From contig JAWWNJ010000033.1 in the NCBI GenBank assembly GCA_037176885.1, positions 1,550,001 through 1,614,000 on the forward strand: DNA of 64,000 bases, in the 5' to 3' direction. This document shows, piece after piece, positions 12,802-22,500 of this stretch. The position numbers were made by a program, and so were the translations under genes. The DNA comes from Favolaschia claudopus. Taxonomy: Eukaryota > Basidiomycota > Agaricomycetes > Agaricales > Mycenaceae. The notes under the pieces were generated by a model, which searched no databases, was not told the origin of the DNA, and was given only the letters and a program-made list of their open reading frames with translations. Position 1 is the first letter of the stretch; each line of letters starts with the position of its first letter.

Positions 12802-15459
12802 GAGGCATGCAGCTGAACTGTCAGCGCTTCCTCGTACTCGCAACTCATCCCAACACTACCCAATCCGCCTCAACGTCCAAAGTCCTTCCGATCTCAGCAG
12901 GATGTCGACTACGGAGATTTATTTCTCTTCAGTGGCGGCCGCGTCCGTCGGCGCTCCATCTCTCTCTCTGGGTGAGCGCCAATGCCAGTCAGTGACGGCC
13001 TGCAGGACTATGCATGCCGCACACGAAGAGATCTCCCCAAAGTCTCAGCAATTCGGTACACACCGGAGATGCGTCGTTGACCCTCGATCCGCAGGCTGAA
13101 TTGAAGCGCCGTTTCTCTGAGTCTTGAGCGCGAACGAGTCGTAACAACCATTGCCTCAAAAGTCTCAGCAGTCTGGGAAGAGTTTAGAGTGCGTCATCGA
13201 CTTGAAAGGCGGCGGCGGAGGTCGGTTCTCAGCAACGAGTGAACGCGCTCGCACTTCGATCGAAGACAGATCGTCGAGGAAACTCGGCTTCGCTGAATTC
13301 TCGTCCAACCCGAATCTTTCTCAATTTACGCTCTCTTTAGCCCCCCAACCCTTCCCTCAATCCAAGCTCATCACCAGCAGCCAAGGTACCAGCGATGCAA
13401 ACACGAGATCACCGCTAGATCGAGCGTACTCCAAGCAAAGTGGTGCGTGGTGATTTCTCGTTAGACGCCAGCGTACGAATCCTACGGTGGACGGAGAGGA
13501 AAGATATCGGTACGCGCAGCATGGTGAGTCCAGCGTAGGTTGAAGGGAGACGGAATATCTGTTCTCATGACGCTTGAAGAGCTATGTGAAGCGTTGTACC
13601 CCTTGAGCAAAACGTCGAGACAAGTTCGACCCCGGGTTCTTGATTGAGACGTGGAGAATATTGAAGTAATGAAGCAAGGACGAGACCGCGTTGAATGAAA
13701 CCACCGCAGCCGCAAGCAGCATTCGGGGGTTGCTTGTCAAGCGCCAGCACATCAACGCATGCACCGAGTCTTGCGATGCAGCACGACGCCGTGTGACGGA
13801 AGCGTCTTCAACAAACACTGAGCTTGAAGGCGCTTGATACGGACGTCTGAGGCGTGCAGCTAGCGATCCAGCGCTTCCTCAGACGTCTGCAACTCGGAGT
13901 CCGCGATTCATCGACTCTTCGTTCCGTCTTCCACAAATCCAGCATCTTTCCGGTCAACACGCTGAACCTCCGCCCCCCATCCCCTTCGATCTCAACGCCA
14001 AAACAGTACCAGCAGCTGCGGCGATGGGGTTCGCTGTTTGCGTCGAAGGCGTCGTCCAGTTCGCGTGCGAAAGATGTCCGGGCGCGCAATCGCCAGCGGC
14101 CGCAAGTCACAGGCCTCAGAGACAGAATGTCGGCCTGCAGCGAGTGAACTGCGGGAAGGATGTTTGAGGAGAGAATGAGAGTAGGATCAAGAGGCATGCA
14201 GCTGAAAAGCGCTTCCTCCAGCACCACCGAATGCGACGATCCTCCGATGATCCGGAGAAGAGGTCTTGAGGAGGGAGGATGCCGGCCCCCCAACGAAGGT
14301 CTTCAAGACCGAGACATCAGGACAGCCTTGCTGCTTCATAAACATGCGCTAGCGCGTTACGCGCTGCGCGAGGATTCTTGATCCAAACAAACGAAATTGA
14401 TAGAATAGCCGGACGCGCGCAGCGCACAAGTCTTCCCCTCCAAGAATGTCTTGAAGGAGAGTAGGAGAGGGAGCGGGAAATACCCAGCGCGACGGCGCTC
14501 AGTATTGTGCGACGTGCGAATCTCCAACTCAGATGAATTAGAAGGAAAGTGTAGAAAGACAGATTGTTACGGACATCTGAGGCGTGCAGCTAGCTAATCC
14601 AGCGCTTCCTCAGATGGCAACGAGTTTGAGATACATCGAGTTATATTTTCGTGTGACGAGAAGAAGCCTTGAGAAGAGAGGTAGAATGTAGAGATGGGAG
14701 TCCAGCCCCCCGTTATCGAAGTCTTCAAGATAAATGATAACGATGACCAGGCGCCAGTCGTGCACAGGGCGAAGAGATTCCGCCCAAGCGGAAGAAGTCT
14801 TGAAGAATGAGGATACCGGTCCCCTGTACACGAAGGTCTTCGCGCGCAGCGCGAATAGACTTGGAAGAGGTCTTGAAGAGGAAGTGGGAGAGTAAGCGCA
14901 GCGGTGTAGCGGCGCAGCAGATCTTGGGCAAAGATCGTTTTCAAGACATTGCCGAGCAAGCACGTCGCAAGTACACATGATTCAGGTGCGAAGACGTGTC
15001 TTGAATTAAAGGAGACGAGGACGGAGGCAGCGCATGCACTCAGTCTTGAGCTGCGAAGCGACGCCGTGTGATGGGCTTGAGTGCGATTGATACGAGTGTC
15101 TGAGGCATGCAGCTGGCTGTCCAGCGCTTCCTCAGCCGTCAACAGGTTCGTGAATCAACGGGAATTCATTCCATATGGATAAGAACAGGAAGGGCGGCAA
15201 CAGCGACGCCCGCATAAGTGCTTACTGTCTTTTCGCACAGAACTCGTCTCGACTTGTAATCAATGCGCCGAAAGTCCAATCCTCCATCTCAAGAATCCCG
15301 CCCAACGAGCACCAGCAGCGGATCGACCGCGCTCGGTGTTTAGCAGTGAAGGTGTAATCTTGAGGAAGTAGGTAGATCCTAGAGACTCCCCACTCGCGAA
15401 CGTCGTGGATACGGACGTCGGAGGTATGCAGCCAGACACCGCAGTGTCAGCGCTTCCTC
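12802..15459. repeat. Six dispersed hairpin modules in the LTR-element interior
   Basis: GAGG(C/T)(A/G)TGCAGC...CAGCG(C)TTCCTC occurs at 12,802-12,833, 13,849-13,880, 14,191-14,218, 14,579-14,611, 15,102-15,133 and 15,421-15,459. In most copies the flanks extend the GAGG/CCTC stem with different but complementary bases: GACGTCTGAGG/CCTCAGACGTC at 13,849, CATCTGAGG/CCTCAGATG at 14,579, CGGAGG/CCTCCG at 15,421, and GTACG-AGG/CCTCGTAC with one bulge at 12,802. This pattern suggests a conserved RNA or DNA fold. Confidence 0.75.
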
Positions 15460-16192
15460 CGGCTTGAACGAATTCCGTCCGTAGGCGTGCCCGCGCGCCG
15501 GTCACTCGTTTCCTTCCAACTCAAGATCTCTCCACTTCAAACCTTTCCACTTCTCCGGATCCCTCCAGTCCAAACTTTCCCATACGCCCCACCGAATCTC
15601 CTCACTTCTCTAGCCCCCCAATATCGAAGCCTTCAAGACGAAGACGACCCGGAACCGGTCGTGCGCAGCGCGACAAGACTTCGTCCACCCAGAAGAGGTC
15701 TTGAAGAGGAAGGGGGAGAGTAAGCTGGCCCCCCAGATGTAGTCTTCAAGACGAGGACCACCCGCAGCCAAGCCTGTGGCGGCGCTTGGTGGCCAACACC
15801 TGCGTCGGAGATGGTGGAGGAGGAGGAAGAGGTGGTCGCCACGTCACGGCGTGGGACCGTCGGCGTCGTGCTACGTCACACCCGTCGACGTAGCTGGCGG
15901 CGTTCGCACACGCCTCAAACGAGCCGGGAATTCCACGCGACTAGCGCGAAGAGGTATCCAGCCAGTGGAGGGGGTTGCTGGGTGGCGGAAACCAGCGCGA
16001 ATTTCGCTCTTTCCGGGATCGACGCGTCCACCGCCATCGTAGACGCCACGGAAAGAGGAAGCACAACGTAGGGGGTGCGCCAGCACGTTGAACGTTGTGA
16101 AATAGAGTAGATATGATACCGTATTTGTCCTTCGGTAGAATCAAATCCAATTTTCTGCTTCAAAAGTGTGAAGCCCTCGCGGTGGGCTCCAT

Positions 16193-16597
16193 TGTGATGC
16201 GGGTCGTCTTGCATCCAGTTCGCATGGCTTCACGGTATTGAAGCAGGACCTCCGAAGCAGCCACTACGGCGCTAGACGGTGTCCGTAGAGGAAGAGCGGA
16301 GGAGGAGGAGGTCGTCGTGAGTCGTAAGGCCGTTGTAACCCATCGGTAAGGGATTGTATGACCCTCAGTCGGGCTCCTGTGACCTAGGAGGCACGGGGAA
16401 CAGTTATACGCATGTTCAGGCTAGCAACGGGTCCTGGGTGGTTAGCCTTCGGCGGTAGCGCCGCCGCTCGTTGAGATCCCTCTTAACCGTAGGACATGGT
16501 GGTCAAAGTTAAGCAAGATTATATTATGTAATAGTTGACAAGCGGAATGTAAGGTAGCAAGCGTGTAAGTAAGTAAATATAATATAGCCCTATCACA
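16193..16597 (+). repeat. Right LTR
   Basis: 405 bp, no difference from the left LTR seen by eye, followed by the CTGAC target repeat. Confidence 0.92.
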
Positions 16598-17276
16598 CTG
16601 ACTTTCGTCTTCAGCATGATGGCACCGCGGATCTAGAACATCCTCCCAAAATCCTCAAGCTTGACGAGCTTGCAGAGCGTGGCCGTGCTCGCGAGGAGCG
16701 TAGTCGTAACCGCGGACAAACTACCATGCCCCCCATCCACGTCCATCTTGGCAACTCCGAGTCCGCCGATACTGTCCTTCGCGATGCCAATAGCGTCAAA
16801 CGTCGACGTGAGGACGAGTCATCAGATGAATCTGATGAAGACGAGGACGTCCTCCTTGTCTCCGCCGTGCTGCGCGCTCTCGATGAAAAGTACCCCGCTC
16901 TCAAATACTTCCAATATGCTGAGAGCCTGGGGGAACAAGGCATTGTCTATGCCAACAGCATTGCCGACTTCGATACCAAGTTCTACAAAACCGACGTTGG
17001 GATGGCAGCCGGTGCCGTGGGTAACTTCGTGCGCAAGGCAAGTAAGATGGTCGCCGCCGCGAAGAAACGCAAGGGGAAGAAGCGGGCTAGGGTTGTGGAG
17101 AACGAAAGCGACAAGGAGAACTAATTTATTTCACGCTGTGTATGTTATCGCCGCCTCTATAACCTGTAGATACTGTATCTCTACTAGTTTTCTGTATATT
17201 TGTATAGTCGTACTACTTGTTCATATAATTTCTTGCCGTCCTACTCGTGTATTGACACAACTACCGGTACAACAAC

Positions 17277-18489
17277 CTATACAACATATCCGCAATCCCT
17301 GAACCACCCTTCGATGTTCTCTGGGGTCATCGTCTCATGAGCAGCTTCCCACAGAGTTGCGATGGGGTCGCAACCATCACGCCCTTCCATTGAGCTGAGA
17401 ACATCGTCCCGGTTGCGGCGGATCCAATATTTCATGCATGAAAACCCTTCTTCGCATGGATTGAAGTCGGGAGAGTATGGTGACAAATAAATGAGTCGAC
17501 GCCCGCTGTAGATCAAATTCAGTTGGTTGGCAATCAAGAGGATATATCCTACGCACCGTCCCTCGACCATCTCACGAATCCCATCAAAATGATGAACACT
17601 TGCGTTGTCCATGACGAGAACAGAGTTGTCCTGTGGAAAGGGATTCATGCGGTCAAGGAGAACATCGAGATAGTTGCGGAACTCTACGGCGGTCCAGGAT
17701 CGAGTCAACACATCAAAGTGAAGTATGCCATCGAGGCAAATTGCCGGAAGCACAGAATAACTATACATATCAGCAGGTACGAAGTACTGGCAAGAGCATA
17801 AACACATACCGGATGCCTCGGACAAAAAAATCATGCCGCCGCGCTCGCATTCCAATAGGGGCCCATGCCATCTGCCGCCGCGTTGTGTGTCGATTGCAAG
17901 CTGCTTCGTCTAGGAAGACCAGTCTTCGAGGTGGGTGTTGTCCAACTTCACATTGGAAACCAAGCCGTTTGTTTTCCTCGGCTTCGAGTGCAGTTCGAGA
18001 TATCTAGGGATATACTCATGTCAGCGGCACGAAACTCCCAGCAATTTTACTTACATGAACCCGAACATAACCCATTCGCAAAAGGGCGTCACGTATGGTG
18101 GTTTTGGCGACGTCGAGTCCCGTGGCTTCGTACAAACATTCCTGTAGCTCGAAAAGATAGATGTCGGGGGTTCTCGCAACAAGACCCTCAAGATACTTCT
18201 CAAAGGGTCAAATACGAAGAGTATTGAGAGGATCACAGACCGCGACATCAAAAGATGTGAGAATGCGGGGTCGTCCGAGCTGCAGAGGAATTTGGACGTG
18301 GTCCCCAGTGGTCCGCCACGTTCGGATGATGCGGTAAATGGTTCGCTCGCTGATGTTGGTAGCTGCAGCAATGTCTGGGACAGACATATGGGCCGACATT
18401 GTGGTGATGAGCTGTTTCTGCTCCTTAGGTATGTGGCGGCGGTTTCCTCGTCGTATCATGGTGAGAGTGAGGAGAGTATTGGCGGGCAA
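17277..18489 (-). CDS. Tc1/mariner DD34E transposase, copy 1
   Basis: Identical in predicted sequence to the copy at 35,699-36,911. It has an N-terminal helix-turn-helix (DIAAATNISERTIYRIIR), then FLDEAACNRHTTRRQMAW with the first Asp, VLVMDNASVHH with the second Asp and SPYSPDFNPCEE with the Glu. Four short introns are predicted, and splicing the 51-bp intron between the second Asp and the Glu gives a DD34E spacing. The LTR insertion lies outside this gene, so copy 1 may still make transposase. The start is at 18,489 or the in-frame ATG at 18,459 before the HTH. Confidence 0.82.
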
Positions 18490-18605
18490 CGCTCGTCGTC
18501 ATGATGGAGCTGAGCTGTAGCTAAAAATAATTATATGACGGGTATGCCGGGAACTGCCGAACTCAGCTCAAAAATCGAGACTGTCTATCGTTTCCAAAAT
18601 AGCTG

Positions 18606-19068
18606 TGAGCTCTCAGCTACAGATAAGTTTGCCGGGACAGTGGCGACCAAATGTCAATTCGCGGCAGGATATCACCGGAATGATGTCAGCCGACGGCCAT
18701 CATGTACGGGTGCAGTCCCATGTCCAAATAAGGACATGGGCATCGCACATGAGCCCAAAATTTTTGGAAGGAAACCGATGAAAAGAATGCGATTGACGTT
18801 GAGACCTCATTTTATTACGTAATCGGTCATTTTTTTTACGGCCTTGAGCACAAAATTTCCTCTAATTTTTGCCCTTTTCCTGACTCCTCGCGGTGCAAAC
18901 TCACTTCCGCTCAGCTGCAAACAGCAAAAAATGGGCTTTTGCCCTCGGTCCGAGGCTCTAGGCGTCGGTTATAGGTGGGTGGCTGTGCAATCGGTCATTT
19001 TTTTTGGTCCGAAAACTGATTTTTGATGCTACGGTTTAGATTTTTATAAGTCCGATAGCTAAGGTATC
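18606..19068. other. Intergenic, no gene seen
   Basis: Low-complexity T-rich runs and a CCCATGTCC...GGACATGGG inverted repeat near 18,720. AATCGGTCATTTTTTTT occurs twice (18,821 and 18,989). Nothing coding is supportable. Confidence 0.4.
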
Positions 19069-19192
19069 CGCCATTCCAAGGGTGCGAATCGGTCCTCAGA
19101 CCGATTAAACCGATGGCCCCGGCCAGTAAAACGCTCGGCAATCTGGGGCTATTTCCGGCGAAATAAAGCCCTCGAAATGACCGATTTTTCCG
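19069..19192 (-). repeat. Dispersed repeat, family with ATTTCCGGCGAAATAAAGCC core
   Basis: About 120 bp shared with 29,340-29,453 in the same orientation and with the two tandem units at 27,344-27,612 in the opposite one. All contain CCGCCATTCCAAGGGTG and GAAATGACCGATTTTT. No coding potential. Confidence 0.75.
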
Positions 19193-19578
19193 CAAACCTG
19201 GCGGAAAAGCCACAAATAAAATTGGTTCAAGTGGAGGGTATACCATATTATCATGGAGAATATCCTTCTATGTCCTCCGTTCCCCCAGAAATGTCTGACA
19301 ATGATGAAAAGGTCAGAATTGATGGGAATTTCCATAAAAGGCAAGCAAAGTGATCTTGCCGCCACTGTACTGTACTATTTAGACCAAGTGTTCACTGGGT
19401 GTCACCTGTGGTTTTTTTTTTCAATGTACTGGGTCCCGTGGCTCGAACTTTCAAAAAGAATTCGGCACAGGGGGAAAATAGGAAAGGGCTTGAAAACTGT
19501 TCTAGTACTGGCCGCAATGTAGATATGTTACAAGAAAACATTGAATTTGGATATCAAGCGATGGTCTGAACCTTTTGG

Positions 19579-22500
19579 CTAGCCTGAAAATGTACAATGT
19601 CTACCTTTATCAACACCTCTACATCCTTCAGTACGTTGGCATTTTTTGCACGGAATCTTGCAAGGAAGTGAGCAGTTCAGAATGTCACTGTTGCCCGGAC
19701 AAGTTGTTTTGCGGCATCGACGACATGAACGCATGCGCCGCTTGCCTTGATCTTCGGGTACAACTCGTCTCGAGCTCCGTTCGACAGTTCCATCACTGTC
19801 ATCTGCTTCAGCATACTCTAAAATGTAATTCACAAATACAAACGGTTCAGATTGCGGAACTTGGCGACTGGAGGCTGAAGACTCGGAAGGCGCAGGCGCG
19901 GTCAAGAAAGGCTCTGACGTTCTGTAATTTGATGGAAGTTCGAACAAGAGAGAGTAAAAAATAACAGAACTTACTGCATGTCACCGAGTTGACGCTGACT
20001 GTCATCCGAACCATCGTTATGATCAGCGGGAGATTGACCTACACCCACATCAGACAGCGTCGACGCCGAAGATTGGATTGTGTTTGAGGGATGAGAACGC
20101 GCTTGACCAGCATTTGATACTGAGGTAGATGAAGAAGCTTGAGATTGCTGAGGCGGGGGAATATGCGGCCGGGAAATGGCAAGCTCGGTGGAGATCGAGC
20201 TTGGGAGAGATGGGTTTTCAGCGTCAAATTCAAGAACACCTTCTTGTGGATGGGAAGATGTTGCTGTTCCGAGGAGCGAGGTCGGGAACGGTAGGTTGTT
20301 GTTGTCTTGGAAGAGTTGACGCGTTTGACGTGCCATATCAACCTTGGCAGAAATCAATTCCTGCGATGCGCGCGCATTGTTAGTTTTCTCCCAGGATTTG
20401 GCAAATGCCGCAAGAATATCGGCGGTGATGAAAAATCGAGTTTTTCCATCAGCTGTACTATTCCACCTCCTTGCAAAATTCTCGTTGCTTATTTTGCGCT
20501 GGCCGGAAGCACTTGCTTCAATAACAAAATCTCCGACATTGGCAAAATAGTACGTCCGCGCCTCTGGAGAGGTAGGATGGACTATGGGCAACGCGACACC
20601 TTGGCGCCGTCGGAGCCAATCATTGTTTCCAGTGAGCTTGAATTTTTCCACTGCATCTTTATTATATGGGGCCATTCCAAGTCGGATTCGCAAAGACTCT
20701 GGTGCGGGACTTGAATTCGGGCGCGGAAGTAGACAAGGCAATAAATCTTACCGGGAACTTCACATATTCCAAATTTCTCTGTGGTCCGCTCATACAAATC
20801 TGCATTCAACCAATCTGCGTATGATTCAACTCCCGGCACAACATCGGCGAGGTAGTTTAACAAAAAAGATGTGCGGTTGATGAGTGCAAGATCGTGGTGA
20901 TATTCCCAATTGACCCCGAATTCATGCTTTGCCATTGCCTTGAATTTGTAAGTTGGGCGAGGATGACATGAGAAACCGCATACCTGAAGATTATAATATG
21001 TACGATGATCAGTAAGTGAGTTTACTGTCAGACGAGGGGCCGCTACAAAAGTTGATTAGCTTAACAATAAAGACCAGGGACTGCAACATACCATGAAAGG
21101 CCCCAAACTTCCTGTAGATATCACTATGTGGGCCACCTTCAAGCTTGTTTGTACCGCGGCGGCAACTGAATAACTCGAGTGCATGTTTATCCACTCCCAC
21201 CTTCTCGTACAACACAACTCCTGTTGGGTCCGAAAGGTATCCCTCTCTCGCGAGATCGAGCACAGCTTCTGCTTTCTGCCGCGCCGTTGCATTGAACAGC
21301 GGCTGACCCGATTTGGCGTCAAGAGCACCGCCAAATATGTTGAAGACATGTTCAATTGCTGGTACTAAGACGCTCGGAGGAGGAACGTATCGGGGAGTAC
21401 TAGTGCGCCTCTTAATCCAACGGGGATTCCGAATCAACATAACATCAAATCCTATTTTGAAAACCTTGCGGCATTTTTCATCGACTCGAGCTCGGATGGC
21501 AGGATCCCAGCGCATCATATGATCTCGAAGAGTCCGAAGAAAAAGAGTCCGAAGAAAGACGGCTCGAAGTCCATGGGTCGATGGAAGTGGGATCATATGG
21601 AAAGCATGAAAGATATCTTTCTTGATCCGCGTGTAACATTGTTCAGCATCTTCTGGCGAGGTCATGATCTTGTTAAGCATATTCCAGAGCCCCTTGCCTA
21701 GTGGAGACGTGTCGAAGTCATCCTCCAAATGGTTATCTGTGATATAAAGAATTGAGAATAGCTGCTAGAACAAATGAGAAGAATCAAACCTAAACCGGCT
21801 TCAGCGTTAGCTTCAAGCATTTCGGTGTGCAGTCTTTCATCCGCTTGGTCCTCATTATCCAGTATCTTATCGTCGGAACCCTCGTCATCTTCCGCTTCAT
21901 TCGAATCGGGATCCGATATCTCCGTATGAAAGAGTGCTGGGTCAAGCGGAAGTGGCGGGGACAGTGTTGGTGCTGGATGGATCTGAACAAAATTGGGAAT
22001 GTGCGGATGTCTGAGAGGCAAAGCTTACCCGCTGAGATGGCTCCCGTCGATCAAATTGAAGTAAAGAAACTGGACTGACTAGATGAAACGAAGAATCCGG
22101 GGAATCAGACAGGGACCGAAGGTGTGCGAGAGTGAGAGCGCCTGATCTGGTTTTGGCTCCAACCCCAGCGGTAGATGGTACTACGAGATGGAGGACAGCA
22201 GCTGCTGATGGGACAACAACAAAATCAACGTCGACAAGCACACGAGACTTGGTGATCCGGACACCAGCATACGACGAAGTTTGAATAGGCGAAATCTGCC
22301 CATATGCAACGATTTCCCCTCCTTCTCTGGCCATTAATGCAACCCGAGTCCTCGGAGGTGTATCGTGCTGGACGCATTCAAGCGCGGCTGTCTCAGAAAG
22401 CTTCTCAAAAATCAACCGAGAGGTGTACACATCGAGTGCTGCATAGTTGATTAAATCAGGTGAAATAACCGTCTGCTCCCAATTCTCGCCCGTTCGGAGT

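Larger units (their letters stand above)
8335..16597 (+). mobile_element. Non-coding LTR retroelement (LARD-like), 8,263 bp
   Basis: Two 405-bp LTRs, TGTGATGCGGG...CCCTATCACA, look identical base for base and bound 7,453 bp. The 5-bp target repeat CTGAC lies at 8,330-8,334 and 16,598-16,602, and the empty site is preserved in copy 2 of the Tc1/mariner element. No gag, protease, reverse transcriptase or integrase motif is visible in any frame, so it must be mobilised in trans. The interior has direct duplications (for example 9,055-9,185 with 9,290-9,425, and 11,309-11,355 with 11,989-12,035), repeated CCCCCCA and CTTCAAGA/TCTTGAAG words, and six hairpin modules. Orientation is arbitrary; no convincing primer-binding site or polypurine tract was found. 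A truncated relative lies at 41,770-43,056. Confidence 0.88.
7248..17124 (+). pseudogene. Accessory (cargo) gene of the Tc1/mariner element, copy 1
   Basis: The predicted exons are 7,248-7,518, 7,568-8,013, 8,077-8,292 and 16,615-17,124. They match copy 2, but the last intron, 54 bp in copy 2, contains the 8.3-kb LTR element here. The protein has three conserved blocks: an N-terminal FITVKVPIYGE...TLVLPSDIPAGDF region, a middle CAEHPGKNRWCYV block, and a C-terminal ALDEKYPALKYFQYAESLG region that I read as SAM-like. An acidic/basic tail ends it. A MITE in exon 2 (7,581-7,707) puts in a stop codon and a replacement ATG at 7,693. I know no function for this family. Whether the enlarged intron can still be spliced is not decidable here. 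Confidence 0.65.
6983..18605. mobile_element. Tc1/mariner-like element, copy 1 (interrupted by an LTR element)
   Basis: Terminal inverted repeats of about 49 bp (starting CAGCTATTTTGGAAACG) bound the element. Without the 8,263-bp LTR insert and its 5-bp duplication it is 3,355 bp, the same length as copy 2 at 33,673-37,027, and the predicted proteins of the two copies are identical. Flanking dinucleotides are TG on both sides, not the expected TA. It holds an accessory gene (+) and a transposase gene (-) in convergent order. The near identity with copy 2 suggests recent movement. Confidence 0.9.

Noticed and set aside
12802..15459. CRISPR-like array
   Set aside because: Repeats are few, unevenly spaced by hundreds of bases and eukaryotic in context; they are hairpin modules, not a repeat-spacer array.
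16661..17302. 213-codon plus-strand frame (also at 35,083-35,724)
   Set aside because: It is a shadow of the last accessory exon read in another frame.
17523..18147. Plus-strand frames opposite the transposase (also at 35,945-36,649)
   Set aside because: They mirror the coding strand of the DD34E transposase, which carries the catalytic motifs.
18641..19363. Possible element between CAGTGGCGACC and GCCGCCACTG
   Set aside because: Only about ten terminal bases agree with the CAGTGGCGGC family and no TA duplication pairs the two ends.
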